DNA of 45,978 nucleotides from DATDOR01 sp035512695 (GCA_035512695.1 DATKDL010000238.1:1-45978); one strand, 5' to 3'; shown: positions 1 to 7,760, counted from the stretch's first letter. Program-made: numbers and translations. Notes: generated by a model from the sequence alone, not told the origin.

Positions 1-822
1 TGGGTTGACTTCGACGTCGAGGACGGGACGCTGCGGTTGGAGACGCTTGCGGCGGCGCTGGAGAACAAACCGAAGATCGCCGCGTTCGGGTACGCCTCGA
101 ATGCGCTGGGGACGGTCAACCCGATAAAACAAATGACCGAATTGGCGAAGGCGGCCGGGGCGCTGGTTTTCGTGGATGCCGTGCAATATGCGCCGCACGG
201 GGTCATCGATGTCCGGGAGCTCGGCTGTGATTTCCTGGCGGCGTCGGCCTACAAGTTCTACGGGCCGCACGTGGGCGTGCTGTACGGACGGTACGAACTG
301 CTTGAGGAGTTGGAGGCGTACAAGGTCCGGCCGTCTTCGCCGCGGCCGCCCGGGAAATGGGAGACGGGCACGCCGAATTTCGAGGGGATCGCCGGGGTGC
401 TCGGGGCCCTGGAGTATTTCGAATGGCTGGCAGAGACGTTTGGGAGTGGCGGAGGGACCCGGCGCGATCGGCTCGTCGAGGCGATGAACCGGATCCAGGC
501 GCACGAGGCGGTCCTGGGCCGGGCGCTGCTGGCGACGCTGGCTGAGGTCCCCGGCGCCCGGGTGTACGGGCTGGCGGATCCGGACCGGCTCGACGAGCGC
601 GTCCCGACGGTGGCGTTCAATTTAGAAGGAAAGCGCCCGGCCGAAGTGGCCCGGCACCTGGGGGAGCGGGGGATCTACGCCTGGGACGGGAACTATTACG
701 CCCTCTCGGTCACCGAGCGGTTGGGGGTGGAGGAGAGCGGTGGGATGGTGCGGGTGGGGCCGGTGCATTACAACACGCTCGAGGAGATTGACCGGTTTGG
801 AGAGGTAATGATGCAAAAATAA
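1..822 (+). CDS. Class-V aminotransferase / cysteine desulfurase-like protein (5' partial)
   Basis: The reading frame is open from the first base, so the N-terminus lies outside the window; 273 residues remain. The segment VFVDAVQYAPHGVIDV followed by SAYKFYGPHVGVLYGR is the fold-type I PLP site of the class-V family; the Lys in SAYKFYGPH is the expected Schiff-base residue and the Asp in VFVDAVQ the pyridine-N contact. The C-terminal part (ERGIYAWDGNYYAL, then MVRVGPVHYNTLEEIDRF) matches the small-domain pattern of the cysteine-desulfurase-like subfamily that is distinct from IscS/SufS. The exact substrate cannot be told; no Cys-containing active-site loop typical of SufS is visible. The stop codon lies inside the palindrome that follows. 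Confidence 0.88.
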   Translation, partial: WVDFDVEDGTLRLETLAAALENKPKIAAFGYASNALGTVNPIKQMTELAKAAGALVFVDAVQYAPHGVIDVRELGCDFLAASAYKFYGPHVGVLYGRYELLEELEAYKVRPSSPRPPGKWETGTPNFEGIAGVLGALEYFEWLAETFGSGGGTRRDRLVEAMNRIQAHEAVLGRALLATLAEVPGARVYGLADPDRLDERVPTVAFNLEGKRPAEVARHLGERGIYAWDGNYYALSVTERLGVEESGGMVRVGPVHYNTLEEIDRFGEVMMQK

Positions 823-865
823 GGTCTGCGGGCGGGATAAACCCGCCCGCAGACCTTATTTTTGC
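813..865. repeat. Long perfect inverted repeat (family member 1)
   Basis: Arms 813-836 and 842-865 are 24-base perfect complements around a 5-base loop (837-841). The outer part contains A5/T5 and the inner part is GC-rich (GGGCGGG/CCCGCCC). The left arm contains the stop codon (820-822) of the aminotransferase and the right arm ends 3 bases before the next ATG. It could act as a bidirectional terminator or an intercistronic hairpin. Eleven similar elements follow. Confidence 0.9.
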
Positions 866-867
866 CA

Positions 868-1230
868 ATGATTATGGCAAAACGACCAGACCAACTCGAA
901 CGCGTCCGCCGGATGTGCCTGGCTATGACGGAGGCCGAAGAGCGCCTCTCGCACGGCGAGCCGACCTTTTTCGTCCGCGGCGTGGTCTTCGTCATGTTCA
1001 CAGACGATCACCACGGGGACGGGCGGACCGCCGTCTGGCTGCCCGTCGAGCCGGGACTGCAGGAGGCCCTGATCGGGAAGGATCCGGCACTAATCTACAC
1101 CGTACTCCCCGTGAAATTCCACTCCGCGAGCTTCAGCGCCGGCACCCGGTTGGCAAAGCCACCGAAGTCGCTGATCAGCAAACGCTGCTCGGACCCGACC
1201 GCCTCGACGTTCGCCAGTGCGTTCGCGTAG
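868..1230 (+). pseudogene. MmcQ/YjbR-like (DUF419) gene, truncated at 3' end
   Basis: Residues 1 to about 76 read as a MmcQ/YjbR family protein: MAKRPDQLERVRRMCLAM, then the family block SHGEPTFFVRGVVFVMFTDDHHGDGR and WLPVEPGLQEAL. Family members are about 115-120 residues and continue after 'ADPxxFF' with a 'VPPYVGxxGWVGV' block. Here the similarity stops at DPALIY, at about 1090-1098, exactly where the stop codon of the convergent tldE-like gene lies. The frame then runs to 1230 through antisense of that gene and encodes about 45 unrelated residues. No other frame restores the missing part. I read this as a 3' deletion that joined the two genes. ATG at 868 or 874 could be the start. Confidence 0.6.
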
Positions 1231-2441
1231 GACTGGGTAAACCGCAGGTTCTTGACCGGGTGGGTGATCTCGCCGTTCTCGATCATGAAGACGCCGTCGC
1301 GGGTCATCCCGGTCACGACGCAGTCCGGGAAGGTGACGACGCGGGTGTACCAGAAGCGGGTGATGTAGAGGCCGCGCCCGGTCCCGGCGATCAGGTCGAC
1401 GGTCGAGGCCTCGCCGGGGGCCATGAACAGGTTCAGGGCCAGCGGGCCGGCGAAGAAACGCATGTTGGGCGGGATGGCGTGGCCGGTGCTCTCCACTCCG
1501 TCCTTTTTAGCTGAATAGCGGTCGTGGACCGGGCCCATGACGACTCCGTCCTTGACGATATCGACCCGCTGCTTGGGGGTGCCCTCGAAATCGAACGGGG
1601 CCGGGTAGCCGGATGGGTCAAGCCCATCGTCCCAGATGCTGACCAGGGGGCTGAAAGCCTGCTTCCCCATCCGGCTGTTCATCCAGGACCGGCCCTCCTG
1701 TACGGCCTGGGCGCTCATCCCGTAGAGGTTGAGCGAGCCGAGCAGGTCCGAGACAGCGTAGGGGTCGAGGATGACGGTGTAAGGCCCCGGCTCGATCGCC
1801 TGCGGGCCCCGCCCCAGTTCGGCCTTGCGGATGGCCTCCTGGCCGAGGGCGGCGGGGTCCAGGTCCGCGACGCGCCAGCTGGCGCCCTCGGCCCGGCCGG
1901 ACGAGTCGCCGCTCATCACCGTGGTCTGGAAATCTGCCCGGGTGCGGGCGGTGTAGGCGAACAGCCCTTCGCTGTTGGCGACGGCCAGCTCGGTCATCTC
2001 GGTGGTGTAGGCGCCGGAGGCGTTCAGCCCTTTCTCCATCGCCGCCCGACAGACGACGCCGACCGCAACGGCACGCTCGTCCGGAGCGTACTCGGCCGTG
2101 ACCTCGTCGAACGCCCGGACCGGACCGTACCCGGCCGGCCCCGCCAGCCCGGCGAAGTCCGGGTCCTCCGGGCCGACCCGGGCGTTGGACTTCGCCCGCT
2201 CGACCAGTTCGTCCAGCCCGGCCCGGTCCGTGCGGTTGGTGGTGGCAGAGCCCGACCTTTTTCCGTCGAAAACCTGGAGAATGAGTTGGGTGTCCCGTTC
2301 GGTGACGTTCTGGTGGATGGCGTTGTTGGCAAAGCGAGTCAGGGCCGAATCGGCGTTGTAAACCAGGACGAGGGCGGAAAAGGGGGTGCAGCGGGAGAGG
2401 ATCGAATCGGTCAGCACTTTGGTTTCAGCTTTTGTCAGCAT
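1095..2441 (-). CDS. TldE/PmbA-like subunit of a TldD-TldE-type protease
   Basis: 448 residues. The architecture is that of the TldE/PmbA family: an N-terminal domain with NAIHQNVTERDT, a central 'GPYTVILDPYAVSDLL' block, and a C-terminal block with STVDLIAGTGRGLYITRFWYTRVV and FVTGMTRDGVFMIENGE-like sequence. It lacks the HExxxH metal site, as expected for the non-catalytic partner of TldD. TldD-TldE heterodimers cut unstructured peptides and mature ribosomally made peptides in other bacteria. The start ATG is preceded by GGTGG at good spacing and overlaps the upstream membrane-protein gene by 7 bases, so translational coupling is likely. The partner TldD is two genes upstream. The stop codon sits at the junction with the truncated MmcQ-like gene. 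Confidence 0.88.
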   Translation of the reverse strand: MLTKAETKVLTDSILSRCTPFSALVLVYNADSALTRFANNAIHQNVTERDTQLILQVFDGKRSGSATTNRTDRAGLDELVERAKSNARVGPEDPDFAGLAGPAGYGPVRAFDEVTAEYAPDERAVAVGVVCRAAMEKGLNASGAYTTEMTELAVANSEGLFAYTARTRADFQTTVMSGDSSGRAEGASWRVADLDPAALGQEAIRKAELGRGPQAIEPGPYTVILDPYAVSDLLGSLNLYGMSAQAVQEGRSWMNSRMGKQAFSPLVSIWDDGLDPSGYPAPFDFEGTPKQRVDIVKDGVVMGPVHDRYSAKKDGVESTGHAIPPNMRFFAGPLALNLFMAPGEASTVDLIAGTGRGLYITRFWYTRVVTFPDCVVTGMTRDGVFMIENGEITHPVKNLRFTQSYANALANVEAVGSEQRLLISDFGGFANRVPALKLAEWNFTGSTV

Positions 2442-4174
2442 TTTTCACCACCTGTCGTTTGAAACGGGATTGTTGAATACACCAGGATCGCCACCAGGCT
2501 CAGAAAAGCCAGCAGCGCCAGCAGGCCAAATCCGGCCTGAAATCCGTTCGCAAAAAAGGCCTCTTGGGCAGGCGAGAGGTCCGGGCCGCTTGGCCTCAGC
2601 GGGATCCAGAGCAGAAAAACGAGCCCTTGCAGCAGCAGCAGGATAAACGACCAGGTTCCGGAATAACTGCCGGCCACCAACAAGGGCGCGATCATCAAGA
2701 CGATGGGATAAAAATACGAGCCGTGATGCACCGAAGCCTGGACTTCCGGATAGCCGAACAGCATCAAGCCCCATGTGAGGACACCGATGATGCCCGTCAG
2801 AAAAGCTCTTTTGATCTCCGCAACGTCGAACGCGGCCCTTTTTTGTGACGGCCGCACCGTCGCCCATTTTTTCATCATGAACGGCACGATCGATAACCCA
2901 AGCAATGGGATTGCAATGGTGTGGAACAGGTGAAAAAAGAACCCGGTCCGTACGACCCCCAGGACGTGATACATACCGCCGGTTTTATAGGCGCCAACAA
3001 GCTCCCGCACGTTCGTGAATGGACCCACCCAAAGCATGAATTCGAGATTCAACAGCTTCATTTCCACGATTTGGTCGGGAGAAAGCCTGGCATACGAGGC
3101 GCGAATCGTTTCAAATACGGACAGCGTAGTGATCTCGTACTCGCCGCCGAGATGCATCTTTATCAACCGGTCGCCAGGCGGATCGACGTACTGCTGGTAG
3201 CCCCACCAGGGCAGATACAAAACCGCGCCAGCAAGACCCGCCGCGATCAGCATTCTCCGGGATGGCAATTTCCGGGTCGCCAGCAAGGCGAGGCCGATCC
3301 CGATCAGCGCAAATATCGTCCCGCCATGTCCCAACATGGCAAGCGCAAAAACGGTTCCGATCATTGCGCCGGAGAAATTTGGATCGGTCAGGTCTTGGGG
3401 GCGGGCCGCGGTGTGCAGGAGCTGGTAGCCGATCAGCACCAATCCCGCAGGGAGGAGTTTGGGCCAGGTATAAAACGAGTTGAACAGTAAAAAGTAGGAC
3501 AGGACGACGAATAAAATCGCCTTCGCTTTTTCAACGGGCGCACTTTGAAAAATGTCAATCCAGAGCCAGATCCCCAACAGGACGGAGGTTTGCAATATAA
3601 CGCCGAGGATTTGATATTGGAGGTCTTTATACGCCCCAAAGAAGGGGCTGTGCAGCAGCGTGATCCCGGCCTGCAGCGGCGGCCTGTCGCTGGTTTTCCA
3701 ACGCCCTCCCATGAATTCGGACAACGGTTTCTCGTTTACAAATAAATCGGCCACGATCAGCGGCAGCTTGTTGTCGACCGGCATTTCGTGGGAGAACCGG
3801 ACCCGGGCTGTTTCCAGCGGCTGGTCGAGACCTCCGTATAAAAAACCGAGCCCCAAATAGAAAAAGGTCAGGAAAAAGGCCGCAGCCAGCGGCAGCCAAA
3901 ACCGCGAACCCTCTTCCCGCCAAAACAATTTTCTGCGGACGACACAGTATAGACCGCTACCGGCAATCACCAGGATACTGAAAGCCCGCCCCAGGATCGG
4001 ATCCCCGGCATAAGCCCAGAATGCCAGGTAGCCGGTAAAACAGGAGCTCGCCAGAACGACGGCATAAAATTGGGGCTTCGATAACCGGATCCGCTCGGAA
4101 ATCATGAAAGCGCAGGCAAGACCGGGCAGATAAAACAGTGTGAAATGCACCGCGGTCAGGAGAGTTAAGACCAT
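2435..4174 (-). CDS. Polytopic membrane protein, GT-C-like (function unknown)
   Basis: 579 residues with many hydrophobic segments from the first residue (LLTAVHFTLFYLPGLACAF) to the last (LLALLAFLSLVAILVY). A soluble-looking loop at about residues 130-185 holds SHEMPVDNKLPLIVADLF and WKTSDRPPLQAG. An acidic and aromatic first loop followed by 'SDRPPLQ' is seen in GT-C-type glycosyltransferase-like membrane proteins, but I cannot assign an enzyme. It lies between tldD (19 bases downstream of it) and tldE (7-base overlap), so it is co-transcribed with a protease pair that is normally adjacent. It may be a peptide- or glycan-handling membrane partner, or an unrelated insertion into the operon. 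No strong ribosome site precedes the ATG. Confidence 0.75.
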   Translation of the reverse strand: MVLTLLTAVHFTLFYLPGLACAFMISERIRLSKPQFYAVVLASSCFTGYLAFWAYAGDPILGRAFSILVIAGSGLYCVVRRKLFWREEGSRFWLPLAAAFFLTFFYLGLGFLYGGLDQPLETARVRFSHEMPVDNKLPLIVADLFVNEKPLSEFMGGRWKTSDRPPLQAGITLLHSPFFGAYKDLQYQILGVILQTSVLLGIWLWIDIFQSAPVEKAKAILFVVLSYFLLFNSFYTWPKLLPAGLVLIGYQLLHTAARPQDLTDPNFSGAMIGTVFALAMLGHGGTIFALIGIGLALLATRKLPSRRMLIAAGLAGAVLYLPWWGYQQYVDPPGDRLIKMHLGGEYEITTLSVFETIRASYARLSPDQIVEMKLLNLEFMLWVGPFTNVRELVGAYKTGGMYHVLGVVRTGFFFHLFHTIAIPLLGLSIVPFMMKKWATVRPSQKRAAFDVAEIKRAFLTGIIGVLTWGLMLFGYPEVQASVHHGSYFYPIVLMIAPLLVAGSYSGTWSFILLLLQGLVFLLWIPLRPSGPDLSPAQEAFFANGFQAGFGLLALLAFLSLVAILVYSTIPFQTTGGEKC

Positions 4175-4193
4175 GGGAGCCGTTTCAGCGCAG

Positions 4194-5639
4194 CTACTTC
4201 AAGACTCCCACCCGCACCCCTCTGAACCGCGCGGGGCTTGCCCCGTGTCCCGTGTGCATCACCTGCCCGGGCTGCCCTTTCCCGCAGTTGGGCGTGCCCC
4301 ACATCACCCATTCATCCGCATTCCCAATCGCATCGCAGCTGTTCCAGAACTCGGGGGTGATCCCGGTATAGGTCGGGTTCTTGAGCATCCGTCCTTTCTG
4401 CCCGTTCTTGATCTCCCAGCCGACCTCCATGCCAAACTGAAAGTTGTAGCGCTTGTCGTCGATCGACCAGGAGACGTTGGTCTCCATCAGGATCCCGTCG
4501 TCGGTGTCGGCGATCATGTCGTCCAGGGTCCACTCGCCCGGCTCCAGGCTGACGTTCGTCATCCGGACCAGCGGGATGCGGTTCCAGCCGGAGGCGCGCA
4601 TGCAGCCGTTCGATTCCCGTCCCAGGAACGATGCTGTCTCACGGGACATCAGGTAGCCGACGAACAGCCCGTCCTTGACGATCGCCGTGGACTGGGCGGG
4701 CACGCCTTCGTCGTCCCAGCCAAAGGTCCCCAACCCGAGCGGGCGGACGCTCTCGGCCGTCAGGTTGACGATCGGGGAACCGTACTTGAAGCTGTCGAGC
4801 TTCTCGGTGGTCAGGAAGGAGGTCCCGGCGTAGGCCGCTTCGGTCCCGAAGACCCGGTCGAGCTCGATCGGGTGCCCGCAGGATTCGTGCACCTGCAGGG
4901 CTACCTGGTCGCCGCTCAGGATGATATCGGTGACGATCTCCTGCGGGCAGCGGTCGGCGGTCAGCAGGGCAGCGGCCTGCTCGGCGATCCAGAATGCGTT
5001 GCCCGGCAGGTCCCATTCCACGACCGTCTCCCAGCCGGCGGTGACCTGCTGCCGGCCGCTGGACGTCGGGTACGAGCGGCGCTGGACCTCGCCCTCTCCG
5101 ACGGCGGTGGCGACGATCCCTCCGCCGGTCTCGACGATGACCTGGTCGGTGAAGGCCCCCTCGGAGTTGGCAAACCACTTGCGCTCATCGATGAAAACGA
5201 GGTTGCCCTGCCGGACCCGGACGGCCGGGATGCGGGCCATCTCGGCGTCAGCTTTCAGGAGCACATCCAGCTTCTCTTCGAGGGAAATCGAAAACGGGTC
5301 GATCTCGACCGGGGTGCGGTAGGTCCCCTGGGAGGTCACCGGCGGACCGAGGTCGATTTTCTCCCCGGGGACGCGGGCGGAGGCGGCGGCGATCGCCAGG
5401 GCCTCGGCCGTGACGCGGTCGATCTCTTCGGGGGAGAGGTCGCGGGAGGAGGCAAATCCCCAGGCCCCGTTCGCCAGGACTCGCACCCCGAAACCGATCG
5501 TCTCGTTGAAATCCAGCCCCTGGGCGACGCCGTTCCTGGTGCGGAGGCTTTCGGTGCGGTTCGATACGATCCGGGCGTCGGCGTATTGGGCGCCCTTGCG
5601 GGCCGCGAGGTCGATTGCGCGATCGAGGAGGTCTTTCAT
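4194..5639 (-). CDS. tldD: TldD-type metalloprotease
   Basis: 481 residues, normal for TldD. The metal site HESCGH is at residues 251-256 in the context VALQVHESCGHPIELDRV, a clear HExxxH motif. The conserved C-terminal blocks TYTGITPEFWNSCDAIG, VMWGTPNCGKGQPGQVMHTGHG and PARFRGVRVGV are all present. TldD forms a complex with TldE/PmbA and degrades or trims unfolded peptides in the cytoplasm; the TldE-like gene is the second gene downstream. The start has AAGGAG upstream at normal spacing. It is first in a leftward group of three. A long palindrome separates it from the sulfite-oxidase-like gene. Confidence 0.94.
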   Translation of the reverse strand: MKDLLDRAIDLAARKGAQYADARIVSNRTESLRTRNGVAQGLDFNETIGFGVRVLANGAWGFASSRDLSPEEIDRVTAEALAIAAASARVPGEKIDLGPPVTSQGTYRTPVEIDPFSISLEEKLDVLLKADAEMARIPAVRVRQGNLVFIDERKWFANSEGAFTDQVIVETGGGIVATAVGEGEVQRRSYPTSSGRQQVTAGWETVVEWDLPGNAFWIAEQAAALLTADRCPQEIVTDIILSGDQVALQVHESCGHPIELDRVFGTEAAYAGTSFLTTEKLDSFKYGSPIVNLTAESVRPLGLGTFGWDDEGVPAQSTAIVKDGLFVGYLMSRETASFLGRESNGCMRASGWNRIPLVRMTNVSLEPGEWTLDDMIADTDDGILMETNVSWSIDDKRYNFQFGMEVGWEIKNGQKGRMLKNPTYTGITPEFWNSCDAIGNADEWVMWGTPNCGKGQPGQVMHTGHGASPARFRGVRVGVLK

Positions 5640-5659
5640 GGTCGCTCCTTATTATTCGA

Positions 5660-5704
5660 AAAAAAAGGGGGCTGGGCTGCTCCGCAGCCCAGCCCCCTTT
5701 TTTT
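5660..5704. terminator. Long perfect inverted repeat (family member 2), terminator-like
   Basis: Arms 5660-5680 and 5684-5704 pair perfectly over 21 bases around loop TCC. The outside is a run of A (5659-5666) and T (5698-5704), giving an intrinsic-terminator shape on both strands. It lies 7 bases from the sulfite-oxidase-like stop codon and about 20 bases before the tldD ATG, so full termination would leave little room for a separate tldD promoter. Confidence 0.8.
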
Positions 5705-5711
5705 CGATCTC

Positions 5712-6362
5712 CTACCAGCCCATTCTACCGAAGCGTTCTTCTTTCCACACATCCGCGTCGTTATGGTACCCCGCCTGCTCCCAGAACCCCGGCCGGTCGG
5801 AGGCCGCGAATTCGAGGCCGCGGATCCACTTTGCCCCTTTCCAGAAGTAGGGGTCTTTAAGGTCCTTGCGGTCGGGGATGGCGCCGATGACGCCGCGCAG
5901 GGGGTAGCCGTGGTCCGGGGTGAGCGGTTGGCCGTCGAAGTGGGTGGCCAGCAGGAAGTTTTCCTGCAGGACGACTTCGACGGGCACGTTGGTGGTGTAC
6001 CCGAACTCGGCGTGTTCGATGACGTATTTTGCGGCCGGCTTGATTTTAATGAAGCCTTCGTCGACCAGAGTCCGGACGGAGACGCCCTCCCACTCGGTGT
6101 CAAACTTCGACCAGCGGGTGACGCAGTGGATGTCCATCGTGATCTTTGTGCGGGGGAGTTCGTTGAATTCGTCCCACGTCCAGCGCCGTTCCTGTTCGAC
6201 CTCGCCCCAGACCCGGAAATCCCAGGTAGCGGCGTCGAAGCGGGGGATCGGACCGTAATGCAGAACGGGGAATTTCTGGGTCAGCGACTGTCCCGGAGGC
6301 AGCCGGCCGGCTTCGCGGACCTGTTCTTCTTCTTCTCTGCGGCTGAAGAGCTTGTTCAACAT
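5712..6362 (-). CDS. Sulfite-oxidase-like molybdopterin oxidoreductase, soluble
   Basis: 216 residues. The fold of the oxidoreductase molybdopterin-binding domain is recognisable: WDFRVWGEV, then MDIHCVTRWSKFDTEWEGV with Cys80 as the expected molybdenum ligand, then LLATHFDGQPLTPDHGYPLRGVIG and the C-terminal KGAKWIRGLEF. The closest style is the short YedY/MsrP-like group. There is no twin-arginine signal or membrane segment, so it is predicted to be cytoplasmic and no haem partner is visible. The substrate is unknown; oxidised methionine or small sulfoxides are possible by analogy. A candidate promoter with a perfect TATAAT lies upstream. Confidence 0.9.
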   Translation of the reverse strand: MLNKLFSRREEEEQVREAGRLPPGQSLTQKFPVLHYGPIPRFDAATWDFRVWGEVEQERRWTWDEFNELPRTKITMDIHCVTRWSKFDTEWEGVSVRTLVDEGFIKIKPAAKYVIEHAEFGYTTNVPVEVVLQENFLLATHFDGQPLTPDHGYPLRGVIGAIPDRKDLKDPYFWKGAKWIRGLEFAASDRPGFWEQAGYHNDADVWKEERFGRMGW

Positions 6363-6408
6363 GAGTGGCCTCCGGTTCTCGTGCAGCGCTCAGGGAGGCT
6401 GCGGCGTC

Positions 6409-6439
6409 ATTATATCGTTATTTGATAGACGGATGTCCG
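6409..6439 (-). promoter_or_regulatory. Candidate sigma-70-type promoter for the sulfite-oxidase-like gene
   Basis: On the minus strand a perfect -10 hexamer TATAAT occupies 6414-6409, about 46 bases before the ATG at 6362. A weak -35 candidate CGGACA lies at 6439-6434 with a 19-base spacer, longer than ideal. The -10 is clear, the -35 is not. Confidence 0.45.
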
Positions 6440-6824
6440 TCCGCTGGAGGTACTGTACCATGGGACCCTTACAGATTCCTGAACCGCTGAATCGCTTTCT
6501 CCCCTCTCTATCCCATATGCGCTTATTGAACTTTATCTAGCAGTCTTAGTAGGCCCTGTGGATTTGTGGAGAAGGCGTTCGGAGCCTGCACCTGTGGTGG
6601 TGTGCGGCGTTTCGGGCCGTGCATCCGCCGTTTTTCTGCGCTGGACCGATCCTTTTTTATCCGCACCGCGCCTGGGGACAGAAACAGGACAGATTCAGGA
6701 CCAGAGGGCTATCCCACATCTGCGCTCCAGATATTGGAAACGCCGGGCCCCCGGTACCATATCTGGGGGAGGAAGGCCGGTCTCGCGGTGAAAAAATCCG
6801 TGAGTTGTCCCCAGTTCGAGGTCG

Positions 6825-6854
6825 TTATCCACAGAATAAGCGAAGTTATCCACA
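6825..6854 (+). promoter_or_regulatory. Two perfect DnaA boxes in tandem
   Basis: TTATCCACA occurs twice in the same orientation, at 6825-6833 and 6846-6854, 21 bases apart. This 9-mer is the strong DnaA-ATP/ADP binding site. Confidence 0.8.
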
Positions 6855-6879
6855 GAACGGGGGTTCTGGGCCGAATAAC

Positions 6880-6908
6880 TTGACTTGAAAACCAAATTAG
6901 ATTAATAT
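6880..6908 (+). promoter_or_regulatory. Candidate promoter of the 7.0-13.3 kb block
   Basis: TTGACT at 6880-6885, a 17-base spacer, and TAATAT at 6903-6908. It lies 125 bases before the first start codon at 7033. Its -10 element sits inside the first of two palindromic operators, so repression by promoter occlusion is expected. Confidence 0.6.
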
Positions 6909-6937
6909 CTAATCTGCGGTTAGATAATGATCTAACC
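6896..6937. promoter_or_regulatory. Twin operators with the same half-site
   Basis: Site 1 is ATTAGAT-N4-ATCTAAT (6896-6913). Site 2 is GGTTAGAT-N4-ATCTAACC (6918-6937). The shared half-site is TTAGAT with the same 4-base spacing, and the centres are 23 bases apart, about two helical turns. Site 1 overlaps the -10 element. This is a typical dimer-binding layout; the ArsR-type regulator at the end of the same gene block is the obvious candidate ligand, which is inference. Confidence 0.65.
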
Positions 6938-7032
6938 GGCCCGGTGCGGACGGTCCCACAGGCCAGGGGCCTCCGGCGGCAGTTTGAGGGCCGGACGAGA
7001 TCATTCCCACACCAGCAAGGAGAGAGCACCCG

Positions 7033-7194
7033 ATGGAAAACAGCAAGCTGTTAATCCTGGAGTATGTCTCACGGGGGCGGCTGAGCGTTGATGAAGCCGT
7101 GGCGCTGATCGAGACCCTGGGGGAGGACCCGGCCCCCGAGGTCTGGGTCGTCCCGCTGCAGGCCGAACCGGTTTTTGACATTTGCCCGAACTGA
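7033..7194 (+). CDS. Small SHOCT-like protein, 53 residues
   Basis: AAGGAGAG about 9 bases upstream fixes the start. The N-terminal half ILEYVSRGRLSVDEAVALIETL follows the pattern 'IL.ml..GkIs.eEA..Ll..L' seen at the N-terminus of YvlB/DUF4097-type and SHOCT-like proteins, a short helical pair thought to mediate oligomerisation. The rest (EVWVVPLQAEPVFDICPN) is not recognised and has one Cys. It is the first gene after the promoter and twin operators, and its stop codon is immediately followed by the AGGAGG of the ankyrin gene, so the two are co-translated from one message. Too short to be certain of function. Confidence 0.6.
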   Translation: MENSKLLILEYVSRGRLSVDEAVALIETLGEDPAPEVWVVPLQAEPVFDICPN

Positions 7195-7205
7195 AGGAGG
7201 TTGGA

Positions 7206-7760
7206 ATGGACGCACCCGCTCCCCCGGAGATCGTCCTGGTCGCGCATGGGCAGCTCGATCGGGTCAAGGAGATCCTGGCCGAAAGGCCCGGCCTGCTTAA
7301 TGTGATGTACGAGCCCTGGGCCGAGACCCCGCTCGGCGCGGCCTCCCACGTCGGCAACCGGGAGATCGCCGAATTCCTGCTCGAACGGGGCGCCCCGCTC
7401 ACGATCACGACCGCTGCCATGCTGGGGCGGAAAATAGACCTCGATCGGTTCCTGGCGGAAGATCCAGCCCAGGCCAACGCGACCGGCGCCCACGGGATCT
7501 CCCTGCTCTTCCACACCGCCTACAGCGGTGACGTCTCGATCGCGGACGCCATCCTCGCTGCCGGCGGCAGCACCGAATCGGCCGGTCACGCGCTCCACGC
7601 AGCCGTCGTCAAAGGCCACCAGGAGATGGTCGCCTGGCTCCTGGCCCAGGGCGCCGATCCCAACGTCCAGGACTACCAGGGAAAAACCCCCCTGGCCGTC
7701 GCCCAGGAACGCGGGAACGAAACCATCGCCGCAACCCTCCGCGCCGCCTCCGGCAATTAG
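7206..7760 (+). CDS. Ankyrin-repeat protein
   Basis: 184 residues from the ATG at 7206, chosen because AAGGAGG lies just upstream. Ankyrin units are visible: AETPLGAASHVGNREIAEFLLERGAPL, GISLLFHTAYSGDVSIADAILAAGG, then ALHAAVVKGHQEMVAWLLAQGADPN and GKTPLAVAQERGNETIAATL, about five repeats in all with the first degenerate. There is no signal peptide, so it is probably a cytosolic protein-binding scaffold. It sits between the SHOCT-like gene and the SRPBCC-PDZ-DinB fusions and probably belongs to their operon. The partner is unknown. Confidence 0.85.
   Translation: MDAPAPPEIVLVAHGQLDRVKEILAERPGLLNVMYEPWAETPLGAASHVGNREIAEFLLERGAPLTITTAAMLGRKIDLDRFLAEDPAQANATGAHGISLLFHTAYSGDVSIADAILAAGGSTESAGHALHAAVVKGHQEMVAWLLAQGADPNVQDYQGKTPLAVAQERGNETIAATLRAASGN

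Larger units (their letters stand above)
6430..7032. other. 600-base non-coding region with DnaA boxes; candidate oriC
   Basis: No convincing gene is present. DnaA boxes (consensus TTATCCACA): perfect plus-strand copies at 6825-6833 and 6846-6854; TTATCCGCA (8/9) at 6657-6665; TTGTCCCCA (7/9) at 6805-6813; minus-strand TGTGGAGAA (8/9) at 6565-6573 and TGTGGATTT (7/9) at 6557-6565. The boxes at 6805, 6825 and 6846 are spaced 20 and 21 bases, two helical turns. An AT-rich stretch follows at 6872-6935. Genes on both sides point away. A hairpin with arms CCAGATAT (6727-6734) and ATATCTGG (6759-6766) lies between the box groups. It may be the chromosomal origin or a DnaA-controlled promoter region; no dnaA gene is in the window. 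Confidence 0.5.

Noticed and set aside
1524..2462. Long open frame on the plus strand opposite the tldE-like gene
   Set aside because: Antisense shadow in GC-rich coding DNA; Gly/Arg/Val-rich composition without any family motif. The same applies to the long plus-strand frames at 4140-6425 and 16137-18956.
6566..6883. Plus-strand frame of about 105 codons in the DnaA-box region
   Set aside because: No ribosome site, odd composition (Arg, Cys, Gly), three overlapping frames of the same size, and it reads through the DnaA boxes.
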